Below, in pieces: positions 44,160-52,461 of a DNA stretch of 64,000 nucleotides. The notes below the pieces were generated by a model. That model searched no databases, was not told the origin of the DNA, and was given only the letters and a program-made list of their open reading frames with translations. The translations under genes and the position numbers were made by a program. How positions within the stretch are numbered: the stretch's first letter is position 1; each line of letters begins with the position of its first letter. The stretch spans positions 186,001 through 250,000 of the forward strand of contig NZ_JAFCKP010000002.1 in the NCBI RefSeq assembly GCF_018130245.1, read 5' to 3'. Origin of the DNA: Bradyrhizobium sp. SZCCT0231. Its GTDB lineage: Bacteria; Pseudomonadota; Alphaproteobacteria; Rhizobiales; Xanthobacteraceae.

Positions 44160-44330
44160 ATCCCCAAAACAAAGACGGCGGCCGTGAAGCCGCCGTTGAG
44201 TTGCCTGTCCCGCTCCGGTTGTCCCGGAGCGCTCAGGAGGAACGTTTCAGCACGACCCGTTCGATCCTGCCGACGACGAACCGGCAGCAATCGCGGCGGT
44301 CCGTTCAAAGCTCGAATGTTTCCTCACCGC
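44160..44330 (-). ncRNA. Candidate leftward small RNA with Rho-independent terminator
   Basis: The gene-free stretch 44107-44460 contains, read leftward, TTGGAC (44360-44355), a 16-nt spacer, TACGAC (44338-44333), then about 160 nt with hairpins, including a perfect CGCTCCGG/CCGGAGCG stem (44211-44231), and ends in a terminator: 8-bp stem ACGGCGGC/GCCGCCGT (loop TTCACG) followed by CTTTGTTTT near 44170. No open frame over 30 codons with a plausible ribosome site fits. It could instead be the trailing part of a longer message. Confidence 0.3.
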
Positions 44331-44460
44331 GAGTCGTAGAGGCGCGCGGCAGGGTGTCCAAGTCTAAGGGGGTATCGATCGATACCGTTTTTGGATTGAT
44401 TGAAGGGCGGGAGCGGGAACGACCGGGGTGTTGGCAAACGTGCCCGCCACGCACACCGCT

Positions 44461-44560
44461 GTCATTCCCCGCGAAGGCGGGGAATCCAGTACGCCGCGGC
44501 GTTTCGATTCATCACAACCGTTACGGAGTACTGGATCGCCCGATCAAGGCGGGCGATGAC
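44461..44560. repeat. Interspersed palindromic repeat (family C, GTCATTCCCCGC), copy 1
   Basis: GTCATTCCCCGC at the left end and GCGGGCGATGAC at the right end, with CCAGTA and TACTGG inner arms. A second copy lies at 54870-54970 with the same layout and diverged centre. Confidence 0.8.
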
Positions 44561-44586
44561 CACCGAGGGTGTAGATGCAGCGCGCG

Positions 44587-46539
44587 TTACTGCTGCGCAC
44601 TCGGCAGCAGCTGCGGCAGAAATCCGCGCGTCACGTTCGGCGGCACCGCATCGAGCCCGAGCACGGCGCTCGCGGCCGGCAGCGCCGCATCCGCCATCGC
44701 GGCATGACCTTCGGCGCTCGGATGCACCGCGCCGCCATAGACGGCGGAGAGCACGCCCCAGGTCGCGTCGTGAATGTCGGTCGGCTGGCTCGCCGCCGGC
44801 AAGCCTTGCGGATAGGTCATCGCAGCAAAATAGCTGTCATTGGCGTCGCGGATCCAGCGCGCGCGGGGCAGGTAGGCGCGATATTCCGAGGCGCCGCGGC
44901 CGCACAGCATCGGCTGGCTCGCCGCGCTGACGATATCGGGGTTGAAGCTTTGGCCGTTCCCGGCAAAGCAGCTGCGGTCGAATTCGGGATCGTTACCCGA
45001 ATGGGCGCAGAAGCCGTGATCGGCGAACGCGGCCTGATGCGCGTCGACGAAGGTCATGCGGTCGGCCTCGGGATCGCGGCACAGCGCGCCACGGGTGCAG
45101 GTGGCGAGCCCCTTCAGCTGCGGCAGGAATTCCGTGTCGACGAAGGTGGAGACGCGGGCGAGGCGCTGCGGATCGGCGTTGAAGGCCGGATGGATATCGA
45201 AGCCGGCACGGCCGCCGCGGCAGGGCGCGCCGCCGTCGCCGAGCGCAGGATTGGCGTAGGAGACATAGACCACGTGCGAGAGGTCGCCGCCGACGAGCAG
45301 CTTCAGCGCCTCGCGCAGCTTGACGAAGTTCTGCGGCAGCTCGCGCTGTAGCGAATCGCGGGAATCATCGACGCTCGCCATCACGCCGGAGCGGCGGAAC
45401 AGCGCGCGCTCGGTCGCGGTGTCGACGATGACGTCGGCGACCAGGCCGGAGAAATAGACGTCGTTGGCGCCGACCGACAGCAGCACGAGATCGAGCGTGC
45501 GGTCGGGCTGGCGCTTCTTTGCCGCGGTGACTGCCTCGCGCAGCTCGGCGACCTGGGCGGTCACGCTGGTGTTGCAGACGCCGGTCTTGCCGGGCGGGCA
45601 TTCGCGGGCGCGCTGCGAGCCGAGCAGGCCGTCGCCAATGCTGGCGCCGGTGCAGGCGAGCGGCAGGTAGGTGACGGCGATGTGGGTGTAGCGCACCGCG
45701 AGCGCCAGCGCGGTGCGCGTCTGGTAGCTGTATAGCGAGCGGTGGCAGGGCGCGTTGAACCAGAGCGCGCTGTAGCGTTGCCAGTTGGCGAGCGTATCCG
45801 GCGCCTCGCAGGCGCGCCCGCCCTTGAAGCCGTGGCGGCTCGGCCGGTAATACTGCGCGCCGGCGGTGCCGAGATAGGAGCGGAAGCAAAAGCCTTCGTC
45901 CGACAGCGCCAGCGGCCGGTCCGGATTGCCCTCGCCGGAGGCGATGCTGTCCCCGAGGCCGGCGACGAAGATGTCGCGGACCTGGATCTCGGTCTGGACG
46001 CGCTGGGTCGGATCGGAGCCGGCGGAGACATCGACGGTCGCAACCGTCTGCTTGCCGTAGCGGACGCGCAAATTGATCGGCTCGGCGCAGTCGAAGGTCG
46101 AGGCTTGCGGTCCGTCGCCGTCATCGAACGACCAGGCGCAGGTGGCGCCGACCGGCACCGCGCCGGTCAGGCGCACGGTCACCGGATGATCGATCGGCGT
46201 GATGTAATTCTCTTTGACGTTGTCGCGGGTGCAGGGCTGGTTGACCCGGCCCTGGAGGTCGATGCACAGGCGGTTGACCATGTTGCGGGCCCAGCCGCGG
46301 CCCTCGCTCTGCAGCTCCAGCGATTGTTCAGCGGCAAGGATGCTGCGGTTACGCGCGTTCTCGACATGGAGCAGGAAGTCGCGCTCCTCGCGGAACAGCC
46401 GGAAGCGGTTACGCACCTCCCAGCTGATCTGTATGGTGCCGGCGTCCTGAGCGGCGGCGCGTTCGGCCGGCAAGGCCGTCAGAATCGCGGCAAGCAGCAG
46501 AGCGCTTGCGGCGATGGTACGAAGGGATAGAGGGATCAT
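44587..46539 (-). CDS. SGNH/GDSL-type hydrolase, secreted
   Basis: A 650-residue exported hydrolase. Residues 1-30 are a signal peptide (MIPLSLRT... to AAAQD). A domain of about 170 residues follows, with an immunoglobulin-like strand pattern and cysteine pairs. The SGNH domain then starts with GLGDSIASGEGNP, where Ser is the nucleophile, continues through VLLSVGANDVYFSG (block III Asn) and ends with AVHPSAEGHAAMADA, where the block V Asp is replaced and His is retained. At least twelve cysteines suggest a disulfide-rich exported enzyme acting on a lipid, ester or glycan outside the cytoplasm. The start at 46539 is set by the signal peptide. Located downstream of a UPF0104 membrane protein gene; it is not clear whether they are linked. 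Confidence 0.78.
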   Translation of the reverse strand: MIPLSLRTIAASALLLAAILTALPAERAAAQDAGTIQISWEVRNRFRLFREERDFLLHVENARNRSILAAEQSLELQSEGRGWARNMVNRLCIDLQGRVNQPCTRDNVKENYITPIDHPVTVRLTGAVPVGATCAWSFDDGDGPQASTFDCAEPINLRVRYGKQTVATVDVSAGSDPTQRVQTEIQVRDIFVAGLGDSIASGEGNPDRPLALSDEGFCFRSYLGTAGAQYYRPSRHGFKGGRACEAPDTLANWQRYSALWFNAPCHRSLYSYQTRTALALAVRYTHIAVTYLPLACTGASIGDGLLGSQRARECPPGKTGVCNTSVTAQVAELREAVTAAKKRQPDRTLDLVLLSVGANDVYFSGLVADVIVDTATERALFRRSGVMASVDDSRDSLQRELPQNFVKLREALKLLVGGDLSHVVYVSYANPALGDGGAPCRGGRAGFDIHPAFNADPQRLARVSTFVDTEFLPQLKGLATCTRGALCRDPEADRMTFVDAHQAAFADHGFCAHSGNDPEFDRSCFAGNGQSFNPDIVSAASQPMLCGRGASEYRAYLPRARWIRDANDSYFAAMTYPQGLPAASQPTDIHDATWGVLSAVYGGAVHPSAEGHAAMADAALPAASAVLGLDAVPPNVTRGFLPQLLPSAQQ

Positions 46540-46622
46540 GGCGGGGTCTTCAACGGCAAAGTTGAGGCGGAAATAAGAGAGCATTGCTCCGCCGCCCGCA
46601 ACCTTTGTCTGGGCCAGCCGCC

Positions 46623-47705
46623 TTAACGCTTGTTGGCCTGCCGCAGCAACCGCTCGCGCTCCATCGGCGTCACTTGCTTGGGCAGGTTGGCCTGCGCGCA
46701 GGCCTCCGCCAGCCGCCGCCGCTCCTGCCATGGCTCGACCACGTTCATCCAGAGCTCGCGCGTGCCCATGATGGAGATGGCGAGGCCGAACGGAATCACG
46801 AAATAGAGGATACGGAACACCAGCAGCGTTGCCAAAAGCTGTTCGCGGCCGAATTCGGGCAGCGCCACCAGCATGGCGGCATCGAACACGCCGATCGAGC
46901 CGGGCGCGTGGCTGGCAAAGCCGATCAGGGTTGCCAGAATGAACACGACGGCGAGCGACATGAAGTCGATCGGCGGGTTGGCCGGCATCAAGAGGTACAT
47001 GGCCGTGGCGCAGAAGCCGAGATCGACCACGCCGATCAGGATCTGCACCAATGTCAGCGGTGCCGATGGCAGCACCACCTTCCAGCCTTTCTGGCCGAGC
47101 TCGCGGCGCTTCTCGCCCATGCAGAGCCAGACCAGATAGGCGCCGATCGAGGCGAGGCCGCCGAGCGCGATCAGGCGGTTGATCGACGATGGGAGCTGGT
47201 CCATCGAGGAGGCGGCATCCGGATGGATGGCCATGCCGATCGAGAGCACGAAGATGTTACCGAGCCAGAAGGTCAGGCCCGACAGGAAGCAGATTTTCGC
47301 GACGTCGATCGCGTTCAGCCCGTAGTCCGAATAGATCCGGAAACGGATCGCTCCGCCGGTGAAGACGGTGGCGCCGATGTTGTGGCCGATCGAATAGGAC
47401 GTGAAGCTGGAGAGCGCCGCGATGCGATAGGGCACGTGCTTCTTGCCGATCGTTCGCAGTGCAAAAAAGTCGTAGAAGGTCAGCGTACAGAACGCGAAGA
47501 AGACGCAGATCGCCGCCAGCCCGATACTGCCGCGGGGAATCTCGGTCAATGCGGTCAGGATGACCCCGGTATCGATGCCCTTGAGGGTCCGCACCAGCGT
47601 GGTGATCGCGAAGGCGATGATGAAGACGCTTGCGGCAATGCCGAGCCGTCGCCAGCCGATCCATCTCTTGAAGCCGCGTTTCAGCGCGGGCAGCAGTCCG
47701 TGCAT
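46623..47705 (-). CDS. UPF0104/LPG-synthase-like integral membrane protein
   Basis: A 360-residue membrane protein with eight or more predicted helices. It belongs to the lysylphosphatidylglycerol-synthase transmembrane (YbhN/UPF0104) family, with YSIGHNIGATVFTGGAIRFRIYS and SHAPGSIGVFDAAML as conserved cytoplasmic loops. In MprF this domain flips or anchors an aminoacylated lipid; stand-alone homologues like this lack the synthase domain, so a flippase or lipid-binding role is suspected. It is divergent from the YciF-like gene. The SGNH hydrolase gene starts 84 nt downstream on the same strand. Confidence 0.82.
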   Translation of the reverse strand: MHGLLPALKRGFKRWIGWRRLGIAASVFIIAFAITTLVRTLKGIDTGVILTALTEIPRGSIGLAAICVFFAFCTLTFYDFFALRTIGKKHVPYRIAALSSFTSYSIGHNIGATVFTGGAIRFRIYSDYGLNAIDVAKICFLSGLTFWLGNIFVLSIGMAIHPDAASSMDQLPSSINRLIALGGLASIGAYLVWLCMGEKRRELGQKGWKVVLPSAPLTLVQILIGVVDLGFCATAMYLLMPANPPIDFMSLAVVFILATLIGFASHAPGSIGVFDAAMLVALPEFGREQLLATLLVFRILYFVIPFGLAISIMGTRELWMNVVEPWQERRRLAEACAQANLPKQVTPMERERLLRQANKR

Positions 47706-48017
47706 TCATCCTCCCGGCGGGGGGCAAAGACCGACCGGGCCAGGCATTGGCCGGTCGGGCGCGATTACGGCCAAAGCAAGCATCGATCGCTAGGCATGAT
47801 CCAGCTCATTTAAGGCAAAAACAGCGGCTTGTGCAGCCCTTGACAACAATAGGTTCTGCGTTGGACCGGCCACTTTTGTCATACGCGGTTCATATCGGCT
47901 GCGCGTTAAGCATATGAGTCGTGAAACCGGCCCCGCTCGCGCGCTTGGTGTGCCGACATGATTTCAAGTCCTGGCGCCGTCCGCATTGTTCCAGCGCAAG
48001 CGGTTATCGGCCTGTTT

Positions 48018-48042
48018 GGAACGCCGATGCCGCGTGCCCGTT
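48018..48042 (+). promoter_or_regulatory. EcfG-type promoter (GGAAC-N16-CGTT)
   Basis: GGAAC at 48018-48022, a 16-nt spacer, then CGTT at 48039-48042, an exact match to the general-stress-response sigma factor EcfG consensus. It is 93 nt before the YciF-like gene. The rest of the 429-nt divergent gap (47706-48134) shows only a TTGACA hexamer at about 47840. Confidence 0.65.
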
Positions 48043-48134
48043 AGGCTCCATCAGCAATCGAACATGGCGGAATCATGCGGCTTCTCGTGCAAGCCGGCGC
48101 CTCCGTGTTCCCAAAACCCGAGAGGATCGGAACG

Positions 48135-48641
48135 ATGGGACTGTTCACAAAGGACATCAAGACCATGAACGACCTGTTCGTGCATCAGCTTCAGGACATC
48201 TACTACGCCGAGCAGCAGCTCACCAAGGCGCTGCCGAAGATGGCGAGCAAAGCCACCGATCCGCAGCTGAAACAGGGCTTTTTGACGCACCTTGAGGAAA
48301 CCAACCAGCACGTCACACGACTTGAGGAAGTGTTCAGGATGCACGGCGTCGCCGTGAAGGCGGTCGATTGCCCGGCCATCGACGGCATCATCGAGGAAGC
48401 CGACGAGACCGCCGGCGAGGTTGCCGACAAGGCTGTGCTCGACGCGGCGCTGATCAATGCGGCCCAGGCCGCCGAACACTACGAGATCGCCCGCTACGGC
48501 AGCCTGATCGCCTGGGCCAAGCAGCTCGGCCGCAACGACTGCGCGGCGGTGCTCGCCAAGACGCTCGAGGAAGAAAAGGCGACCGACAAGAAGCTGACGA
48601 AGCTTGCGGAGAGCAAGGTGAATCTGCGCGCGGCGAGCTGA
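48135..48641 (+). CDS. YciE/YciF ferroxidase family stress protein (ferritin-like)
   Basis: A 168-residue ferritin-like four-helix-bundle protein of the YciE/YciF family (DUF892). Helical segments FVHQLQDIYYAEQQLTKALPKM and HLEETNQHVTRLEEVF carry the Glu/His ligands of a di-iron site, and the C-terminal AAEHYEIARYGSLIAWA is diagnostic. Family members are induced by desiccation, osmotic stress and heat. The gene is monocistronic. An EcfG-type promoter upstream fits general stress control. The start at 48135 (MGLFTKDIKTM) has GAGAGGATCGG upstream; the longer frame from 48075 is rejected because it adds non-family residues. Confidence 0.87.
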   Translation: MGLFTKDIKTMNDLFVHQLQDIYYAEQQLTKALPKMASKATDPQLKQGFLTHLEETNQHVTRLEEVFRMHGVAVKAVDCPAIDGIIEEADETAGEVADKAVLDAALINAAQAAEHYEIARYGSLIAWAKQLGRNDCAAVLAKTLEEEKATDKKLTKLAESKVNLRAAS

Positions 48642-48876
48642 GGACGTCCAGTTGACAAGCGCCGCACGGTGGTCCGCGCGGCGCGTTGTCTCTCGCTTCA
48701 TCCGCTGTCATGCCCCGCGAAAGCGGGGGCATCCAGCCGGCATGATCGCCTCGGGGCGAGGATGAACAATGCGAGCGATCACACACATCTTCCATTCACC
48801 ATTCCCGAAACAGTTTGTAGCCGGTTACCGATCGTCCATCTCTGTCGGGTGAAGTGCCGGTCGATAGGGGCCGGCA

Positions 48877-51276
48877 ATGCATCAAGTTCTCTACTGTCTC
48901 ACCGACGAGCATGACTGGCGACTGGTCGCCCTTGGCGGCGCGGTGTGCCTGCTCGCCAGCGCGGCGGCGATCAGCCTGTTTCAGCGCGCACGCGCCACGC
49001 ACGGCCCCGGGCGTCTGGCCTGGATTGCCCTGGATGCGGCCGTCAGCGGATGCGGCATCTGGGCGACGCATTTCATCGCGATGCTTGCCTACGGGCCGGG
49101 CGGCGCCGGCGCCTACAACATCCCCGTGACAATTCTCTCGTTGATGCTTGCGATCTCCGTGACCTTCGTGGGGTTGAGCCTCGCCGTAGCGTCCTCGCGC
49201 CCGGTGTGGATCGTTCTCGGCGGCGCCATCGTCGGCACGGGTGTCGCGGCGATGCATTACACCGGCATGGCGGCGCTGGAGATGCCGGCACGGGTGGATT
49301 GGATCGGAAGCACGGTTGCCGCCTCGGTGCTGTTCGGCATCATCTTCGCAGCGCTCGCGCTGTTCGTGGCTGCCCGAGGCGACGACATTCGTCATGCGCT
49401 GAGCGCGACTGCCTTGCTCACGGTCGCCATCGTCGCGCATCACTTCACCGCGATGGGCGCTGTGCTGCTGACGCCGGACCCGACGCTCGCGATCAGCGGG
49501 CTCTCCATTCCACCGGCCTCGCTGTCCTTCCTCACTGCCAGCGCCGCTGTCGCGATCATCGCCATTGCGCTCGTGGCCGCGCTGCTCGACCGCCGCGCCA
49601 AGGGCGAATTGGGCCGCCAGCAGATCGTGTTGGACTGCGCGCTCGAGAACATGTCGCAGGGGCTGTGCATGTTCGACGCCGACGGCAAGATCATCCTGTT
49701 CAACGAGCGCTACGCCGCGATGCTCCGTCGTACCGACATCCTGCTCACCGGCCGGCTACTGGTCGATGTGTTCAGGGAAGAGCAGGCCAAGGGCCAGTGG
49801 CAGGGCGACGCCGATGAATTCTTCGCGCGCCTCATCGCTGACGCACGCGAGGGCCGCACCACGACCGACGTCGTCAACCGGTTCGGCCGCTCCATCCGGG
49901 TCGTCAACCAGCCGATGCAGGGCGGCGGCTGGGTTGCGACCTTCGAGGACATCACCGAATGGCTGGAGGCACAGGCCAAGATCTCGCACATGGCCCGCCA
50001 TGATGCGCTGACCAGCCTGCCGAACCGGGTGCTGTTTCACGAAGAGCTCGAGCAGGGGCTGCGTCGGACCAAGTCGGGCGACCAGCTCGCCGTGCTTTGT
50101 CTCGATCTCGATCACTTCAAGGACATCAACGACTCGCTCGGCCATCCCATCGGCGATGCGCTGCTCAAGGAGGTCGGCCGCAGGCTGAAGGCCACCGTCG
50201 GCGAGCACGACACCGTGGCGCGGCTCGGTGGCGACGAGTTCGCGGTGGTCCAGATCGGACGTTCCGAGGAGACCGCTGCGAGGTCCCTTGCCGAGCGCCT
50301 CGTCGAGGTGATCTCGGCGCCTTACGAGATCGACGACCATCAGATCGTGATCGGCGTCTCGATCGGCATCTCGCTGTCGCCGCAGGACGGCAGCAATCCG
50401 GACGAGCTGTTGAAGAACGCCGATCTTGCGCTCTACCGCGCCAAGGCGGATGGCCGCGGCACCTATCGCTTCTTCGAGACCGGCATGGATGCGCGCGCTC
50501 AAGCGCGGCGCCTCTTGGAAATGGATCTGCGCGCGGCGCTGCAACGCGACGAGTTTCAGGTCTATTATCAGCCGATCCGTGACGTCGCCAGCGGTCGCGT
50601 CGTTGCCTTCGAGGCGCTGTTGCGCTGGAACCATCCGCAGCGCGGGCTGATCGCGCCCATCAACTTCATTCCGCTCGCCGAGGAGACCGGGCTCATCGTT
50701 CAGCTCGGTGAGTTCGTGCTGCGCTCCGCCTGCACCGACGCAGCCACCTGGCCCGACGACGTCGATGTCGCCGTCAATTTGTCGCCGGTGCAGTTCAAGA
50801 GCCCGAACCTGATAGCGTCCGTGACCGAAGCATTGGCCGCCTCGGGACTTGATGCGTGCCGTCTCGAGCTCGAGATCACCGAATCGGTGCTGCTCCAGAA
50901 CAGCGAGGCGACGCTCGCGACTCTCCACGAGCTGCGCGCCATGGGCGTGCGGATCTCGCTCGACGATTTCGGCACCGGCTATTCGTCGCTGAGCTACCTG
51001 CGGAGCTTCCCGTTCGACAAGATCAAGATCGACCGCTCCTTCGTGTCGGAGCTGGCGACGCGCGAAGATTCCATGGCGATCATCCGTGCGGTGACCAGCC
51101 TCGGCCGCAGCCTCGGCATCGTCACCACGGCGGAAGGCGTCGAGAACGACGTGCAGCTCGAGCTGCTCCGGCGCGAAGGCTGCACTCAGGCGCAGGGTTA
51201 TCTGTTCAGCAAGCCGCGGCCGGCGTCCGACGTGGCGATGATGCTGGACCGCCCGCGGCTGCGCGCGTCGGCGTAA
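48877..51276 (+). CDS. MHYT-PAS-GGDEF-EAL membrane cyclic-di-GMP protein
   Basis: A 799-residue membrane protein. Residues 1-240 are the MHYT sensor with three of its repeats visible: ATHFIAM (63-69), AMHYTGM (125-131) and AHHFTAM (187-193); conserved Met/His residues are thought to bind copper and sense O2, CO or NO. A PAS-like segment follows (250-360), then GGDEF (catalytic GGDEF intact, 451-455) and EAL (signature EAL 579-581, with DDFGTGYSSLSYL downstream), so both synthesis and hydrolysis of cyclic-di-GMP look possible. It is free-standing, 235 nt after the YciF-like gene. The start gives the full first membrane helix. Confidence 0.9.
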   Translation: MHQVLYCLTDEHDWRLVALGGAVCLLASAAAISLFQRARATHGPGRLAWIALDAAVSGCGIWATHFIAMLAYGPGGAGAYNIPVTILSLMLAISVTFVGLSLAVASSRPVWIVLGGAIVGTGVAAMHYTGMAALEMPARVDWIGSTVAASVLFGIIFAALALFVAARGDDIRHALSATALLTVAIVAHHFTAMGAVLLTPDPTLAISGLSIPPASLSFLTASAAVAIIAIALVAALLDRRAKGELGRQQIVLDCALENMSQGLCMFDADGKIILFNERYAAMLRRTDILLTGRLLVDVFREEQAKGQWQGDADEFFARLIADAREGRTTTDVVNRFGRSIRVVNQPMQGGGWVATFEDITEWLEAQAKISHMARHDALTSLPNRVLFHEELEQGLRRTKSGDQLAVLCLDLDHFKDINDSLGHPIGDALLKEVGRRLKATVGEHDTVARLGGDEFAVVQIGRSEETAARSLAERLVEVISAPYEIDDHQIVIGVSIGISLSPQDGSNPDELLKNADLALYRAKADGRGTYRFFETGMDARAQARRLLEMDLRAALQRDEFQVYYQPIRDVASGRVVAFEALLRWNHPQRGLIAPINFIPLAEETGLIVQLGEFVLRSACTDAATWPDDVDVAVNLSPVQFKSPNLIASVTEALAASGLDACRLELEITESVLLQNSEATLATLHELRAMGVRISLDDFGTGYSSLSYLRSFPFDKIKIDRSFVSELATREDSMAIIRAVTSLGRSLGIVTTAEGVENDVQLELLRREGCTQAQGYLFSKPRPASDVAMMLDRPRLRASA

Positions 51277-51290
51277 GGAAGGCTATTGTT

Positions 51291-51369
51291 TGAGCGTGAT
51301 CTCCGCGCAAACGCGTTCCGCGTTTGTCGCGAGGGAAAACCGCTTCGCACTTTTCCGGATCATGCTCTA
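51291..51369. repeat. Interspersed element (family J, GAGCGTGATCTCCGCGC)
   Basis: GAGCGTGATC and GATCATGCTC bracket the element; AACGCGTTCCGCGTTT forms a central dyad. I recognise it as a common Bradyrhizobium intergenic unit, from memory. Confidence 0.6.
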
Positions 51370-51801
51370 GCCGCGGCGCAGTGCGAAATGCGCGCCGCAG
51401 AACGCCATCACGGCACCGAGGCACAGGGCGGCAAGCCCGGCGAGCACGCCCGAGACGGTCGGGATCGGGCTCGGCGCCGAGGCCGCCTGGCCCGCCCCCG
51501 CAAGCAAGAGCACGCCGACCGCGATCAGGAACTGCCGCATCCGCTGCGGGATCTGTCCGGAGACGGCGCTCTGCATCAGGCTCGCCGTGAAATAGCCGCC
51601 GGAGAAGCCGACCGTGGCGATCAGCCACCAGGCGATCGCCGCGCCCGCGGGGATGAATTCATGCGCGTCGGAACGCCAGAGGCCGCCGAGGTCGAGACCG
51701 TAGCGCGCGCCCAGCATGTGCACCGCGAGCGCGAGCAACACACCGGAGATCATTGCGGCGCCGAGAATCAGGCGGCGCGGAAAATAGGTCGTCTCAACCA
51801 T
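51367..51801 (-). CDS. Integral membrane protein, hypothetical
   Basis: A 144-residue protein with four predicted membrane helices (LILGAAMISGVLLALAVHML, IAWWLIATVGFSGGYF, FLIAVGVLLLAGA and LAGLAALCLGAVMAFC). A short soluble loop follows the first helix. No domain recognised. The start at 51801 (MVETTYFPRR) gives a positive-inside N-terminus; the frame to 51858 overlaps the divergent gene. It is divergent from the next hypothetical, with a 65-nt gap, and its stop abuts a repeat element. Confidence 0.65.
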   Translation of the reverse strand: MVETTYFPRRLILGAAMISGVLLALAVHMLGARYGLDLGGLWRSDAHEFIPAGAAIAWWLIATVGFSGGYFTASLMQSAVSGQIPQRMRQFLIAVGVLLLAGAGQAASAPSPIPTVSGVLAGLAALCLGAVMAFCGAHFALRRG

Positions 51802-51866
51802 GCCTCGCTTGTAGGATGGGTGGGGGCGATCGCGCAAGCCGATCGCGAATGGGATCAAGGATCGAT

Positions 51867-52448
51867 ATGCGGGGAGCTGAAGCTGGTTCGGCCACGAGCT
51901 ACGCCTACAAGGCCTCGCTGATCGGCTCGGCGCATCGCTTCGAGCTGACGGAGGAGGGATTGTCCTGGCACATCGCCGGACGCTCCGGCCTGTGGCGCTA
52001 CGACGAGATCTCGGCGATCCGGCTGTCGTTCCGCCCGGTGTCGATGCAGCAGCACCGCTTTCGCGCCGATGTCAGCCGCGCCGGCGGCGGCCGCATCGCG
52101 ATCCTGTCGACGAGCTGGCAGACCGCGGCCCTGATGGCGCCGCAGGACAGCGGCTTTCGCGATTTCCTCATCGAGCTCCATGCGCGGATGGCGAAAGCGG
52201 GCAGCCGCGCCGAATTGACCGCAGGGCTCGGCCGCAAGACCTATGCGGCGGTGCTGGCGTTCCTGGCGGTGCTCGCCGTGGCGATGGCGGGCCTCCTGAT
52301 CCGCGCCCTGGTGATCGGGGAATTCGCCGGCGTGCTGTTCATCCTCGGCTTCGCCGCGCTGTTCGCCTGGCAGGTCGGTGGCTTCGTCCGGCGCAACCAG
52401 CCGCGGAGCTACAGTTTTGATTGCGTGCCGAGGTCGCTGCTGCCTTAG
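51867..52448 (+). CDS. Hypothetical protein with two C-terminal membrane helices
   Basis: A 193-residue protein with an N-terminal soluble domain of about 125 residues (beta-rich: HRFELTEEGLSWHIAGRSG, IRLSFRPVSMQQHRFRADV, AILSTSWQ) and two C-terminal membrane helices (AAVLAFLAVLAVAMAGLLI and AGVLFILGFAALFAWQVGGF). The soluble part resembles PH-like membrane domains in secondary structure only. The start at 51867 has AAGGA eight bases upstream; an ATG at 51849 is an alternative. It is divergent from a small membrane protein gene; the two may share regulation. Function unknown. Confidence 0.65.
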   Translation: MRGAEAGSATSYAYKASLIGSAHRFELTEEGLSWHIAGRSGLWRYDEISAIRLSFRPVSMQQHRFRADVSRAGGGRIAILSTSWQTAALMAPQDSGFRDFLIELHARMAKAGSRAELTAGLGRKTYAAVLAFLAVLAVAMAGLLIRALVIGEFAGVLFILGFAALFAWQVGGFVRRNQPRSYSFDCVPRSLLP

Positions 52449-52461
52449 TCTTCACAGCACG

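Noticed and set aside
44239-44265. A second EcfG promoter (GGAAC...CGTT)
   Set aside because: The spacer is only 14 nt, outside the 16-17 nt used by EcfG.
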